DNA of 64,000 nucleotides. It comes from Rhabditoides inermis. Taxonomy: Eukaryota > Nematoda > Chromadorea > Rhabditida > Rhabditidae. This document shows positions 1 through 11,966 of the stretch, one piece after another. Each line of letters starts with the position of its first letter. Within the stretch, counting starts at the first letter, position 1. The notes under the pieces were generated by a model. The model ran no database searches and was not told where the DNA came from. It saw only the letters and a program-made list of their open reading frames with translations. Position numbers and translations under genes: made by a program. The stretch lies in contig CAWZYM010000185.1 in assembly GCA_963966185.1 (NCBI GenBank), positions 555,001-619,000 of the forward strand. The letters are read 5' to 3'.

Positions 1-23
1 GAAACATCCTCACTCCAAGGGAC

Positions 24-30
24 TATAAAA
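24..30 (+). promoter_or_regulatory. TATA box of peptide gene 1
   Basis: TATAAAA lies 32 nt upstream of the ATG at 62. The other three intact genes of this peptide family have a TATA box at a similar distance. If transcription starts about 30 nt downstream of TATA, the leader would be only a few nucleotides long, so trans-splicing looks unnecessary. Confidence 0.6.
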
Positions 31-61
31 GGCGGGAATGGAGTGGGAAGGGGCCACAACG

Positions 62-429
62 ATGCATTTGCGTCTCCTTTTCGTTCTCTGTATCTGCGTC
101 TTTTGTCAGGCTGGTCTTATCGGAAGGTCTCACCACAACGCCGCTCCAACCAAAAGGTACGGTGTCCACTTTTAAACTCACTTTCGAAACGCCTTCGAAA
201 CCAAACAGTGTGTTTCGAAGGAACTAGTCGCACCTTAATAGTTCTCTTGCACCTAACTAACAATACAATACAAACTAGTATACTAGTTGGTTTCAGTTCG
301 AAGCACCTGGAGCGTAACTGTTTTTTCACGCCGGCAGCGTGTATGCTGCGAGAGATCTCGTCTCCCTTCGACCACATCACACATGACATGGATAGGCACG
401 CGTACATATCCTCCAACTATCACTTCTGA
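62..429 (+). CDS. Allatostatin-C/somatostatin-like secreted peptide precursor, copy 1
   Basis: Two exons (62-156, 297-429) join in frame to give 75 residues. The first ~17 residues (MHLRLLFVLCICVFCQA) form a signal peptide. Exon 2 carries ERNCFFTPAACMLRE: two cysteines six residues apart with Phe at loop position 2 and Pro at loop position 4. This is the spacing of the insect allatostatin-C ring (CYFNPISC). Copies 2-4 (7286-7653, 14651-15004, 22294-22649) share the splice position and the CFFxPxAC loop. This copy is the most divergent and is on the plus strand. Basic residues flank the loop (ER before, R after), but there is no dibasic site C-terminal to it. A candidate polyadenylation signal AATAAA lies at 735-740. 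The allatostatin-C assignment is inferred from ring spacing; a nematode-specific cysteine-ring peptide is the alternative. Confidence 0.72.
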
Positions 430-1490
430 TGTTTCTCAATCGTCCATATATTTATGATAATAACATAATACTTTAATGTTTGACCCTAAAAACAGTTAAA
501 AAAAAAGTTCCACGCCCCGAAAGGCTAGGCTGCATTGTTTTTTTTTCTCATGTGTACAATTATACCCTCTTCCACCACTGTTTTCCCCCAATGATGTATG
601 TGTACCAGAGATTTACATGTCCCAGATAACATATACATATGTATGTGTATGTAGTTCATGTGTTCATGTTATTGTTTCTAGAACCGCTGGTGCGCTGGTG
701 TGCCTTTTTTTGAGAAAGCGGTGTGATTCCCACAAATAAAGTATGTGTTTACAAACTAAGTACATATGTACATAGAGCAAAATACAGAAAAATTAAGTTA
801 TAAAAAAACATGCAAACACATGTTTTTCCAATAGACAATTCCAAATGAAGTAATGTGTTCGAAATAGAGCTTGCTCGCTTGATATAGCTTGAATGCTCCT
901 TCAGCTTGCCGATGCGAAACCCATCTTTCGCCTCAATGACTCCTTGCCCACTCCTTAGTCGATTCTGTGCCCATAGAACGGGTTTGTATGCTTTTTTTAT
1001 TATTCAGGATCCTCCTAGTCGAGAACAAGATACGGTTCTTGAAGTATGACAACGTCAGCAGAGGAAGGTTGAATTGAGTGGCGTCGGACGTCTCGAATTC
1101 CGTTTATGGGTCCATTGATGGTGCTGAGATGCTTCTGGCTACCATGAGAGATGATTGCGGGTTCTCGAGTGACGTTGCGCGGCCTCCAATCGGTAGTCGC
1201 CTATGTCCATCGCTCGTCCGTTCTCCTTTGTACGAGTCCGGAAGGAACATACATGTTCGGCCCGTGGCATGTGAGATCTTTCTAGTCTATGCGGAACTGT
1301 TGTATCACAAATCACATCATCACATCAAATACGCACAATAACATAACATACGCACATATCCACTCTGAAACATTTGTATGACTATTCTTAGAATAGAGAT
1401 TTGTAAATAGCGATAGACTCACGTAGATTGCGAATCAGTGATAAGTGATATGTACATGCATGCACTCAAAAAGAAAATGCGTGTATGTAT
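430..1490. other. Intergenic, no gene recognised
   Basis: 3' flank of peptide gene 1 with a candidate AATAAA at 735-740. The GC-richer stretch around 1005-1265 has short open frames on both strands, but I recognise no protein and see no splice structure. Confidence 0.5.
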
Positions 1491-1797
1491 TTAAAGGGAG
1501 TATACCCTCTGGTTTTCGAAGTTGAATTTCGAAGAGTTAGCATTGGAATGTGAAAATACATAAAAATGACACTTTTGTCAATTGGACCATATGCCGCAAA
1601 TGGCGGGAAGTTGGAGAGCACGTTTGTGCACATTTCTGCACACTTTTCTCTAGAAAGAGCGTATTCGAGCGAAAATTGAACAAACTTCAAGGCGACTTGA
1701 GCATAACTTTTTTTATGAGAAAGTACGCTATTTATGACATATTTCAATATTTTGATGCTAACTCAACTTCGAAAACCAGAGGGTACACTCCCTTTAA
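1491..1797. mobile_element. TTAA-flanked MITE, family A, copy 1
   Basis: A 307-bp element bounded by TTAA on both sides. Its inverted termini read TTAAAGGGAGT at the left and ACTCCCTTTAA at the right, and continue into a TTCGAAGTTGA-type sequence. There is no transposase. Three relatives lie at 16090-16405, 29592-29884 and 46296-46610. The TTAA target suggests piggyBac-type mobilisation; a TA-targeting Tc1/mariner origin cannot be excluded because the ends read T-TA-A. Confidence 0.85.
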
Positions 1798-4700
1798 ATG
1801 TGTTCTTATCCTCGTTTGGTGCAAAATTGATATTTTGTTAATGTTATCAATCAATCAATCAATCATTTATCCAGAATCGCTATATCCTGACTATACAACA
1901 AGTGCATACGGTACACCACGAGGGCTAAGCGCTGGGAGAAACACAGTTTAGCAACGGGGATGGTGGTGTCGAAGGTCGAAAGTCGATATTAGATCGATAT
2001 TCAGTCGATAATCATTCGATTTCCTTTCCATAATCCAAAAGAATTAGATACCATTATAGACGATAATGGGGCTCCGGATCTTCCTTTGCTTTCATTATAA
2101 TCCACATTAGTAACTCCGCGGGCTAGGAAGACAGCGTTCTCATGAGCTATTCCCCGCCTTGCTCAAGGGTACAGGGTTAATGTTATAGGTGAGTTTAAAT
2201 GGCGAAACAAACCTGAACTCTGAACCTCAGGAGGTTCAGAGTTCAGAGCTAATTAATTAGCCAACGATCTTTTGACAAAACTCTGATTGGGTAAAGAAAG
2301 TGAAATCGGACTTTTCTCTTGCCAACGTGAGCAAAAAGTTTGATGAACATATAAATGATTTGGAGTGGATCAGTGAATTTTCAAAGTGAAATTGGAAAAA
2401 AAATGTGTTGACTTATTAGGGAGAAAAAATTGAAGTTCAAGGAAAAATTGAAGTTCAAAAAGTAGCTCTCATTTCAAGAGACTTATGAGTACTCGAAGGA
2501 AGACTATGACACAACATATCTCAATGTTTTCTAACCGAAATTGGCGCCTTTTCTCCATTTTTTTTTTGTTCTCCCGTACTAGGGTGGCGTATCCAGTGAG
2601 TGACTGCTACGAATTGATCACATTTATAAGTACGGTCCAGGGAAAAAAACCGATACCCCGATCCATCGAGTATAACCAACATTGCTAACCCCTACATCAC
2701 GTGGCGCTACTTTCAAATGCAGAGTTATTTCGAACCGAGTATTGCAAACGAATAGCATGATGCATGATTTACGATGTCTAATATGATGTGTAAGTAAGTG
2801 GATGGAGCAAACAAATTAAATATCGCGCATGGCATGAAAACAAAAATACCGACAAGGAACTAATTGTACATACTCACTAATCCATAAAGAAGATTCCATT
2901 CATTCATATTGTGAGATATGATATCATGTTGCTCACCTAGTCACTGCAAGTTTTAAGAAGAACTCCAAGGAAAATAGAAACACCGGTCAGTAAGGGCAAA
3001 ACGATACTTCGGAACACGATTCTGGCAATAAAAACTCTGAGTGGCTTCAAAAAGTTAAGTTTTTGAATTAATTAGAACGATTCCTTTGTCCAAATAGCCT
3101 AAATGGACGAGGGCGGAGCCTCAGACTGCTGCCCGCCGCAGCCGTACTCGCGGGCTCCCGCCAAAATCTGGTTCCGGGCGCGCTAATGTTTTGGGCGGAT
3201 GACTCTTTCCCCGGAGTTCTTCTTTAATGAATTATGTGTCATTAGCTGAGTCGAACACAATCGACACTACCATGAACACTTATAGTCTGACTGAATCATA
3301 TTATGCTATCCATGACATTTCATTGGTCCAGCATCCGCTATTCACATTATATTTTCGAAATGTCTCAATCAGCGGGTCCCCGCAGAGTTTTCGAGAGAGA
3401 GAAATTCGTTTATAATTTTATCCCATTCAACGAGAAAAAGTTTTCAATCAAGACTGAGAGCTTGTTTCAAAAATGTAGTGCAAATGGGTTTCACGCCTAC
3501 ATTTTTCTAATAAGACAGCTTTCACAACACAGAATGGGCTTATCCATTTGAATATGTCCCATTCATGAAATCACTGTTTATTGTTTAGAGGCAGAGTGGC
3601 ACTTCACTGCTGCATCTCGTTATGATGATAAACAATAAATAGGATATCCGTGATATCCTCGTTTTCGAAGTACACGATTTAAGTACCGACGGGTTAAAAC
3701 AAGGGTTAAAACAAGGGTTAAAACAAGAGTGTTTCTTTGTAAATTAAACGCTAGGCGAAGTTTCATTTTTACATTATAAGAAGTTTGGAAAACGTGATAT
3801 TCCAGTTATTTCAGGAAAAATGGAAGATTATTGTGAAACGGAACTGCCAAATCTGGAGATTTAGAAATTTTGCAGTAGCGATTAAAAACATTTTTAGAAA
3901 CATCATATTCACAAATATGGTGATTCTATGTATGTTTATAGACTGGCGACAAATACAAACACAGTGTTTAGAGTTTTTTTACTGCCGTCCTCAAAAAAGT
4001 CCACCTGAGATTTTCCAAAGATTTTTATCAGTCAAATAATTACATGAGGATAAGATGGAGTGCCTCGCGTATTACTCCCACATATGAATCGCATCAAAGT
4101 GAGCTGAAACACATACGCTTGTTTTTATTAAAACTTTTCACAATCAGTATAGGCCATTCCCCCCCTTTCATCATACGGCAATATCGCTGGTTCGCCAGAC
4201 AAACGAGAATTTTATGCAAATTTGCCCCGGTTGTGTGTTTTTTGTGCTCAAACATGATAAAAATGACGGAAATCGAAAAATCGAGCACTAGAGATCTCTA
4301 AGCATTTTATCTGGGCATCTCCTCCAGAAAACTGGGCGTTGTGCGATAAGTTTGAAGAGAGTAATTAGGTTTTGGAGTTTTCCTATTGGAAGTCGACTCA
4401 AAATCAAGGTTTTTGGACTCTAACTAAAAAACAAAGGCGAAAACCAAAAATCGAACACTAGAGATCGGATGGGCATCATTGATACACATGACATATCAAA
4501 ATTTTGTGAAGATTGATTGATTCTGAAAGAAGTAATTAACTTTAGAAGATGGAGAACTCTGCTTCATTAGATTTGCAAATGACCCTCATTTCCCTAAAAA
4601 GAGACCGCCGTGCACGCGACTCGCGCGGTCGAATGGTTTCGCGCGAGCTGATGACGGGCTATTGATGACTCATAAATGCTGTCTGGGAAACATTCGGCGA

Positions 4701-6723
4701 AATGACTGCCGTACGATGAACGGGGGGATGCCCTATAGATTGGGATTAAAACGTCTCTTTTCTACCCCATACATACAACGCAGTAGCAAGAAACGAGAAC
4801 ATGTTTTTTTTTCTATAGTAGTATGCTAACAAGTATTAATACATCAGTCTTCTATTTCATATACATCATGGTTATTTCTTAAAGGAGCATACCACTCTAT
4901 ATTCCCTTTATACATTAAGGCTACCACGTTCAAGAAAATGAAAATACAATCATTTTTCATGAACACAACATATATTTTAAAATGAACATAAAATGCTTAG
5001 AACGAGTTGCAAAAATATGCTCATAGCTTACTGAGGAGACAATTTGTGCGGACGGTTTTTGTGATTTACGATCCTAAAGCACACTCCATCGGCAGAAACA
5101 GTCCTCTCAGTACACTATATCCACAGAATGAAACATTTTGCGACGCGCTTTCTGCATGTTATGTTCATTTTCAATTTATGGTTTATTTTTGAAAAATGAT
5201 TGTAATTTCATGTTCTTTCAAATGCTGATCGTAGTTAATGTACGAAACTTAGAGTGGTATGTTCCTTTAACAAATGCCTCCTGACATCACTTCCGATGTT
5301 TCAAGGGGCTAGTTCTCGATCATCATCGTCATAATCTCGCTCGTCCGGCCACTCGCTACCTGCAAGATGTACACTGACCATCTGAAAGTCAGCATCACCT
5401 GCTCTCCTGACTGTGATCGGTCATTCCTACAGACCATGTCGTTGAAAACTGGGCATCTACAACTGCTCGCTGGTAACAATATCAAAGTACTTCGCATTGG
5501 GTGTAAAACGTAAAACCCTTCTACCGTGCGCCGCCATTGGTCATTGATTCTGTCAAGAAAATGATCGCTTTAGGATTCACAATGCCGTCCACACTAGGCC
5601 ATCACTGCAATCTCGGCTTTTCAATCATGCCATTTTTTCTTGTTTGCGAGTTGTTACAATCCGTATAAATTAATTATAACTTTCTTATTGACAAAAGCTG
5701 TTATATTTATCCCTTTTCTCTTTGTAAGCGTCTCTAAATAGTTGCACATTCTAGGAATAACGTTTGATAAATGTCATCCTTCTGTCTGCTGACAATTCTC
5801 TTTATCCCGTCACTTCTGTCTGCGCTCAGAAAGAGATTAAATAAATAGTTTATTACCGTGTTGAGTACTTAACATGTGCATCATAGGAAACATAACAGTG
5901 CTTACGGTAGGATAGTAAAATAGGAAAAAGAAGAAGAAACATTCAAAGAGTAGACAATAAGCAAACTACAAATGTCGAATTTTAGACATGGGATGCAAAT
6001 GGGGATTGTCTACTAAGTGGGATTTCACGTTACTGGTTTTCGCAGATTCAACAATATCAGATGGAAGTGAGTTCCAAACTCAGATCATGACGAGAAAGAG
6101 TCTCAAAACATGCAAGAAATCGGATTTTGTATAGGTTAACAGAAACCAACTAATAAGTCAAGTTGCATGCATTAAAAAAATGATTAGTCCCAAATTCCTG
6201 CAAATGTTGTGTTAAATGTTGTGTTTATACGCATATACGAAGCAAACATGAAATTATAGCAATTCGGCAAACATTAAATAATGACAAATCAGCCTTTTAG
6301 ACGATCTCTCCTTAGAAATATTGCTAATGGTGTGTGCAAATCTGTTTATATTAAGTAAACTTTGCATTTCTTGTCTATGATATCATTGTGTGTACTAAAG
6401 ATTGTCAGGTTCAAGTCCTAAGCTGAGCTCGATTTTGTTCTATGATATAAATGTCACCACTGTTCTATGTTATAAAGTCAGAATGTTCTTGTTTGTACTC
6501 AGAACATCACTCATTGAATTATTTATTGTAGTTGTGAACAATGTTGACATGATAACATTTTAACGAGAAAAAAATTTGATGTGAGAAAGTATGACAATGA
6601 AAAAGTTCAAAAATTACGACAAAGGGAATATATATGTTTTACTATTCATTTATTTTTCCCTGAGTTCCATATGAAAAAAATGATTATTAAACGTATTGAA
6701 TATAAAATAAGTATTGAATATTG
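1798..6723. other. Intergenic, AT-rich, no gene recognised
   Basis: About 4.9 kb without a convincing open frame or splice pattern. It contains the string TTTATCCAGAATCGC near 1865, related to sequences near 62140, 62215 and 62757, and a perfect palindrome at 2213-2246. Short open frames here resemble random AT-rich translation. Confidence 0.5.
2213..2246. repeat. Perfect 16-bp inverted repeat with 2-nt loop
   Basis: The left arm CTGAACTCTGAACCTC (2213-2228) is exactly complementary to the right arm at 2231-2246, with AG between. No gene is nearby. It could be a transposon footprint or a cruciform-forming site. Confidence 0.85.
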
Positions 6724-7285
6724 TTATGATGATGGGATGGTTGGGTGAGTGAATGATGTACTACCGATACAATGAAAACAAGATTGGATGGTGTAAAACA
6801 ATCTACGAAAGAGAGCTAGCTGTTGCGATTGTGTTATTTGTGTGGGTTTAACTGTAGAGCAGACCAAGATAAAACGGGCACTACATTTCTTCGCTTCGCT
6901 TTTCCGAAGGTAGTCGTCTACCTCCCCTCCACCCCCACATATCAGCCTTATATCACCCTCAATTGATGAAGATCTTGGCTTGCTGTCCCGGTCACAAGCT
7001 TTGATCAATTGGCAGTGGCATGTTCGTGCCGAGACATGCCTTGACATTGATTGTATGTCGTTATTATATCGAACTAAATAATTAACATAGGCAATTCGGT
7101 CATAGTGACTCATTCACAACTTTCATCAAACTCTTTATTTTCATATATCATACTTGAAGTTGCAGAGAACAAGACAAGTCAATGAAGAGACAAGACACAG
7201 AAGAGATCGGTAAAGGCACTGTGAAGGGAACGATGGCAACATCTACAGTAACCAGTCTAACAAAATACAGTGAGCATGGAACGAT
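6724..7285. other. 3' flank of peptide gene 2
   Basis: Non-coding as far as I can see. A candidate polyadenylation signal (AATAAA on the minus strand, 7134-7139) lies about 147 nt beyond the stop of peptide gene 2. A 129-codon minus-strand open frame at 6724-7113 has no recognisable domain. Confidence 0.5.
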
Positions 7286-7653
7286 CTACATAGTGTAGGC
7301 CTTGGCTGAGTAGTATGTGAGAAGGTCGTTTTCTTCAATTAGCTTGTGAGGCGTCTCGAACTTCCGCAGTTGACAGGCGGTCGGAGAGAAAAAGCAGTTG
7401 CGACCAGAGTTGAGATGGCTGAAAATGGCAAAATGAGCTTCAAACAACCAACAATAACCATTTACAAAAAAACAGTACAAAACAAAGTACATTTACTGGT
7501 ACTGGTACCGTACCTGTCAGCGTTGGTTCCTGCGGCAATTGGTGTGGTTGGTGTGGCGTTCGGAATGGTGCGGTGGACGCGCTTTCTATGGATGATAGCA
7601 GCGTTTGCGAAGGTGAGAATGGTCAGTAGACAGAGGACAATTCGGAGGGACAT
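7286..7653 (-). CDS. Allatostatin-C/somatostatin-like secreted peptide precursor, copy 2
   Basis: Exons 7514-7653 and 7286-7418 join in phase 2 to give 90 residues. The signal peptide (MSLRIVLCLLTILTFANA) is followed by a dibasic IHRKRVHR segment, a Thr/Pro/Ala-rich spacer, then SGR-NCFFSPTACQL-RK. The ring is flanked by basic residues, so an 11-residue cyclic peptide NCFFSPTACQL is the likely product of prohormone cleavage. A conserved tail of about 27 residues follows (FETPHKLIEENDLLTYYSAK). The gene is nearly identical to copy 3 (14651-15004), including about 190 bp of upstream DNA, so the two arose by recent duplication. It is probably a secreted neuropeptide or hormone acting on a somatostatin/allatostatin-C-type GPCR; the receptor class is inference. 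Confidence 0.78.
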
Positions 7654-7688
7654 TTTCAGTGAGTGTCCAGTGGCATTCTCCTTCTCTC

Positions 7689-7695
7689 TTTTATA
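7689..7695 (-). promoter_or_regulatory. TATA box of peptide gene 2
   Basis: The minus-strand TATAAAA lies about 36 nt upstream of the ATG at 7653. The surrounding 190 bp, including the GAGGGTATAAAAGAGAG context, is almost the same as upstream of copy 3. Confidence 0.6.
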
Positions 7696-10550
7696 CCCTC
7701 ACACCCAAGGATCATCCCCTCCCTCCTTCCCCTCTCTGTCTGCCGTCTTTGCACAGATTTCCTTGCCTCGTTCCGTCATACCGTCTAAGCTCTCTTCACT
7801 TATTGCATGTCTTGCGTTCTCGTTGTCTCTCGAGCGAGAGAGTGAAGGAAAATGATGTTGCGATATGAATTATGAAGTAATTTGCAACTGTTGTATAGTC
7901 TGAATAAAACAGCGTGGAATCAAGTGGTATGTACTTATGTGAGAAGGTTAATACAAATAATTTATGAAGTCACTCTCTTATGAATTTTAGGTCGTACATT
8001 CATCCTTCGACCCCCTCCGCAGAGTGAATCTCTTGAATCAGGGGGTTACCTTCACCTTTACCTTTACATTCATCGTTCATACTTTACATTCGTTCGTACA
8101 TTTGTACGTCTTTCGAACGGCAGTTGCCTGCATTACAGATTACAGTGCATTTTCGATTGTCGGTATCATTGCGTGTTTTTTCGAAGCTCACAGACTACTG
8201 AATTCATTGGAATTGTTAACTTGATGCGAGTCTGCGATCCGTACTCATTTGTAGCGTTGGTTTCGACTGTAAAACTAAATTCTCTACACACTTTTATTTC
8301 GAGCGGTGGGAAATATTTTGGAAGTAACTTCCTTTAGTTTTTGAGCTGGGTTATTTTGGTTCGAAGACTCTCGAGAATCGCTTGTTCATCTTTGAAACCT
8401 GCTCTTGTACGGTAATCCGAGACAAAACCAGTGAAATGCTGTCGAAATCACATCATTTTCTCGTAATTTCCTCATTGTCTGGTTCGGCCGACGATAATGT
8501 CGTACTGTGAAAATGGAAGGGTGGCCTATACAATAGGGTTAGCACAAGAATGTTTCATCTAGCGATATCGAAAGGTCTCCTACAAGGAAAAATGATTACG
8601 TGCAGGCTAGTTGGCTTTCTCAACTTACATAACAACATCATTACATATCTTCTCTGAAAGAGAATATTAGCGATACTGAACAAGAGTCCAGCGTGTAAGG
8701 TCGCGTTGACCGCATACTTTTCTCACGTTTTTTGCTGACTCTAACGCCTGATAGCAACATAGCATAGCGCATTACAAAAAAAAATCATTTCTGATGTTTG
8801 CGCACTCTACATTTCATGAAATCATCGCTAGATCACTATAAAAGTCAGCATATGCTCAGACTGTTAGTGATTTTCGATACGAAGTTGGCTTTTCGCAATT
8901 TGTAATCGTCTCACGTCGTGTTCCTGTGATACGCCTTTCAATGTTTCAATTTCAGATTCCCACTTCCTCCAATTGGATGATCATTTCTAGTTTCCGATTG
9001 TGTAAGGGATCATATCAAAGGAAAAAAAAACATTTACAACTCTACATGAATAATGTTCACGTGTTTCTCCATGGTCACCTGATCTCGTTCTCTCGTTTCG
9101 AGATTCAGGGGTTTAGTTTGAAGTGGTGAAATTTATTTTGTGTTAGGGAGGACCTGAGTTGTTTTTGACTGCCGAGCGTTGTTTGGTCATGTTCGGACAG
9201 TGTTTATCCTCAATATGACGTCTTTGGGTTTGGGATAAACAGTCTTATAAGCTGGTCGAGAATGTTTGGATTTTTATCAATCCAAAGTGTTGTTTCGGGT
9301 AAAGACATATTCGGACAATAAGAAAGCGTTTGGTCCAATTGATGTACATTAGATTAGAGATTATCTTTTTTTTTATTCAAATCATCCCCCTTTCATACTA
9401 AAATTTACTATGGTGTCTGTCTGTCCGTCCTTCCGGAGAGATATCTCTTTTCAAAGTCTACTCTAACTACTCATTTTTTCTAGAAAGTTTCTTCAATACC
9501 TGAGAACGCAAAATTCCAAATATCTCGTCAATAGCGATCTCCTAATCATAGTTATCACCTAATCTCTTAACTATGGAGAAAAATTTCAAAATGCTTCAAA
9601 TCGGACGAAACTTAGAGGGTAGGTGAATCGACCTAGAAAAAATCGATAGCCGCGATACCAGCCGACTGTGACCTCATCTTCATGCCCAAATAAGCGAATG
9701 TACCCAAAATGCACCCAAAATTCATGATCTTCGATTTCTATAAAAATTGAATAGAAGATAGATTACGTGCAAGAGAATTTAGAAACTGGTTTCTTTTTTT
9801 TTGAAAAGTCACCAAATAAGGCAAATATGATCGACTTTTCGTACAGACGAGATAGAGTGTTCAATTTGTAAACTTAAGCTTTTCTGGGCAAAAAAACCCT
9901 TCTGTCAAAATTTCAGATCGATCGGACTTTGTCTTCATACAGTATTAGACATTTTCTGAGCGCGCGTTACTTGCTGGGGTCGCGCCCACCGGATTGCTCG
10001 CTACCAGCCGCCAGGTCAACGGATCGATAACGAATAGTTGGCATTCGCAATCACTGACCCATATCCACTCAGTTGTGTCTTTTTTTGACAGAAATATGTC
10101 TAAATATAACAAGAATGAATTGAGTCAGTGGAAAAAGACAAAATTTCTATCTTCAACGAATAACTTTGACAAAACGAAACGTTGAAGGTTGAAAGTTAGG
10201 TAAACTGTTTCTAGACATCAATAGATAGTGTTTTCCAACGATGAAATCAACCTCAAACTGTTTCAAACTCCTTCACACGTGCGCACAACGTGTTAGGGCG
10301 CGCCAGCCGGCTTCTTTTCTCGAAGTCATTGTAGACGTAATATGTACTGTAAGAACTGTGTACTGTATATATTTTTCAGTTGAAAGTAAGTTTCGAGTTT
10401 ATTACCTGTACTCTTGTACATATTCAGCCTGAAATTCCGCTTTTCGATGCAGTACAGTGTCGAGTGGAAGTGAGGTGAGGTGAGAATCGAGTTCACCTTA
10501 CATGTCATTTGGCAAGCACAGGCGATCAAATTATATTTTCAGAACGTGAG
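7696..10550. other. Intergenic, no gene recognised
   Basis: This stretch holds the duplicated promoter flank of peptide gene 2 (to about 7850) and AT-rich DNA. Near 9410-9440 is a pyrimidine-rich GTCTGTCTGTCCGTCC tract of the kind found in dispersed repeats. No supported coding sequence. Confidence 0.5.
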
Positions 10551-10747
10551 AGAGTAGACAGAAAGGAAAGAAAACAGTAGATAAGAGATTAGTACTTTCT
10601 GTTTAAAAAAGTTTTTACATAACTGTCTCTCGAAAGTCGCAGTGACTACTGCAGATGTGAGAATAGAAGAGTAGACAGACGGTGCCATAGTACTGTCTCT
10701 AGAAAGTTGTTGTCACCGATGCAGAGACGTGAGAATAGACAAGAAAA

Positions 10748-10786
<39 letters not shown>

Positions 10787-10941
10787 GGAGGAGAAGGAGG
10801 AAAGAGAGAGAGAGAGTAGGCATAACTGTCTCTCGAAAGTCGCAGTGACTGCTGCAGACGTGAGAGTAGAAGAGTAGACAAAAGGTAACATAGTACTTTT
10901 TCTAAAATGTTGTTGTCACCGCTGCGAAGACGTGAGATTGG

Positions 10942-10980
<39 letters not shown>

Positions 10981-11700
10981 AGAAAGGAGGGAGAATAGGC
11001 ATAACTGTCTCTCCATAGTCGCAGTGACTGCTGTAGACGTGAGAGTAGAAGAGTAGACAGAAGGTGCCATAGTAGTACTGTCTCTAGAAAATTGTTGTCA
11101 CCGATGCGGAGACGTGAGAATAGACAAGAGAGAGAAAGATGGGGAGAGAGAGAGAGAAGGTAGGAGAGAGAAAAGAGGAGAGAGAAGGGAGAGTAGACAT
11201 AACTGTCTTTCGAAAGTCGCAGTGATAGTGATTACTGCATATGTGAAAGTAAGAGTGGAAGAGGTGACGAAAGGTGGAAGTAGACAGAAGAAAACATAGT
11301 AATGTCTCTAGAAAGTTTTTGTCACATTGAAAGAAAAAGATGCAGTAGACAAACAAGAGCATATGTAGTATTAGTATTGTCTTTAGAAAGTTGACAGTAG
11401 AGTAGACAATAGAGAATATCATACTGTTTCTAGAGAACATAATACTGAGTCTGAGAGAGAAAGAGAAAGAGAGAAAGAGATAGGGAGACAGTGGTAGAGG
11501 GAGAAGAGAGAGAAGAGAGATAGGGGAAAGTAGAACTGTGTCGAGGGGAGAGAGAGAGAGAGAGGGAAAAAGAGAAAGAGAGAGAGAGAGAGAGAGAGGG
11601 GCGGGGGGGGGGAGGAGGAGGGAGATAGGATGGAAAGTAGACAGAACAGTGTAGAGGAGAAAGAGATGGGGCGGTGTACATCTGTGAAACATAAAATAGG
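10551..11700. repeat. Complex tandem satellite with embedded GA tracts
   Basis: Three to four degenerate units of about 170-190 bp repeat in the same direction (from about 10617, 10823, 11000 and 11200). Each contains a core related to AACTGTCTCTCGAAAGTCGC, a GTTGTCACC(G/A)(A/C)TGC block, and an expanded GA microsatellite. The last unit decays into a longer GA-rich stretch to about 11610. The long minus-strand open frames here (Ser/Leu repeats) are translations of the CT tracts, not genes. Confidence 0.8.
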
Positions 11701-11798
11701 TGAAAAAGAAGTAGGAGAGATAGTTAGAAAAGACAAAAAATTAAGCTACATATACAAAATACAAAGAACTTGAACACTTCAACTACAACCCTTGCGTG

Positions 11799-11966
11799 TA
11801 TAGTTCTATGCTCGCAAAAAATTGCGCGCGGTGGGGTAGATCAGAGGAAGACGGAGAGTCAGCTCTTGGCAATAGCGCACAAAACAAGAGAGACAGACGG
11901 TTATGGCACCGTATTTCGAACTGCAAGCGAGGTAGATCGTAAACTATCGCTCTGGCGCAGAGTATA
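11799..11966 (+). mobile_element. 168-bp dispersed element, copy 1
   Basis: The three copies (here, 28160-28327 inverted, and 48218-48385) are each exactly 168 bp and clearly alignable. The ends are TATA-rich imperfect inverted repeats (TATAGTTCTATGC and, inverted, TATACTCTGCGCC). There is no coding capacity. It is probably a MITE; a tRNA-related SINE is less likely because I see no good B box. Confidence 0.75.

Noticed and set aside
1005..1265. GC-richer segment with open frames on both strands
   Set aside because: Possible fragment of an old transposon or gene, but I recognise no protein and find no splice structure, so no coding call is made.
6400..6425. B-box-like GGTTCAAGTCC
   Set aside because: No matching A box at the right spacing and no foldable acceptor stem.
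6724..7113. 129-codon minus-strand open frame downstream of peptide gene 2
   Set aside because: No domain, no splice partner, composition like random AT-rich translation; it overlaps the probable 3' end of the peptide gene's transcript only by position.
10646..11736. Overlapping minus-strand Ser/Leu-rich open frames
   Set aside because: They follow the CT strand of the satellite and microsatellite and have no independent support.
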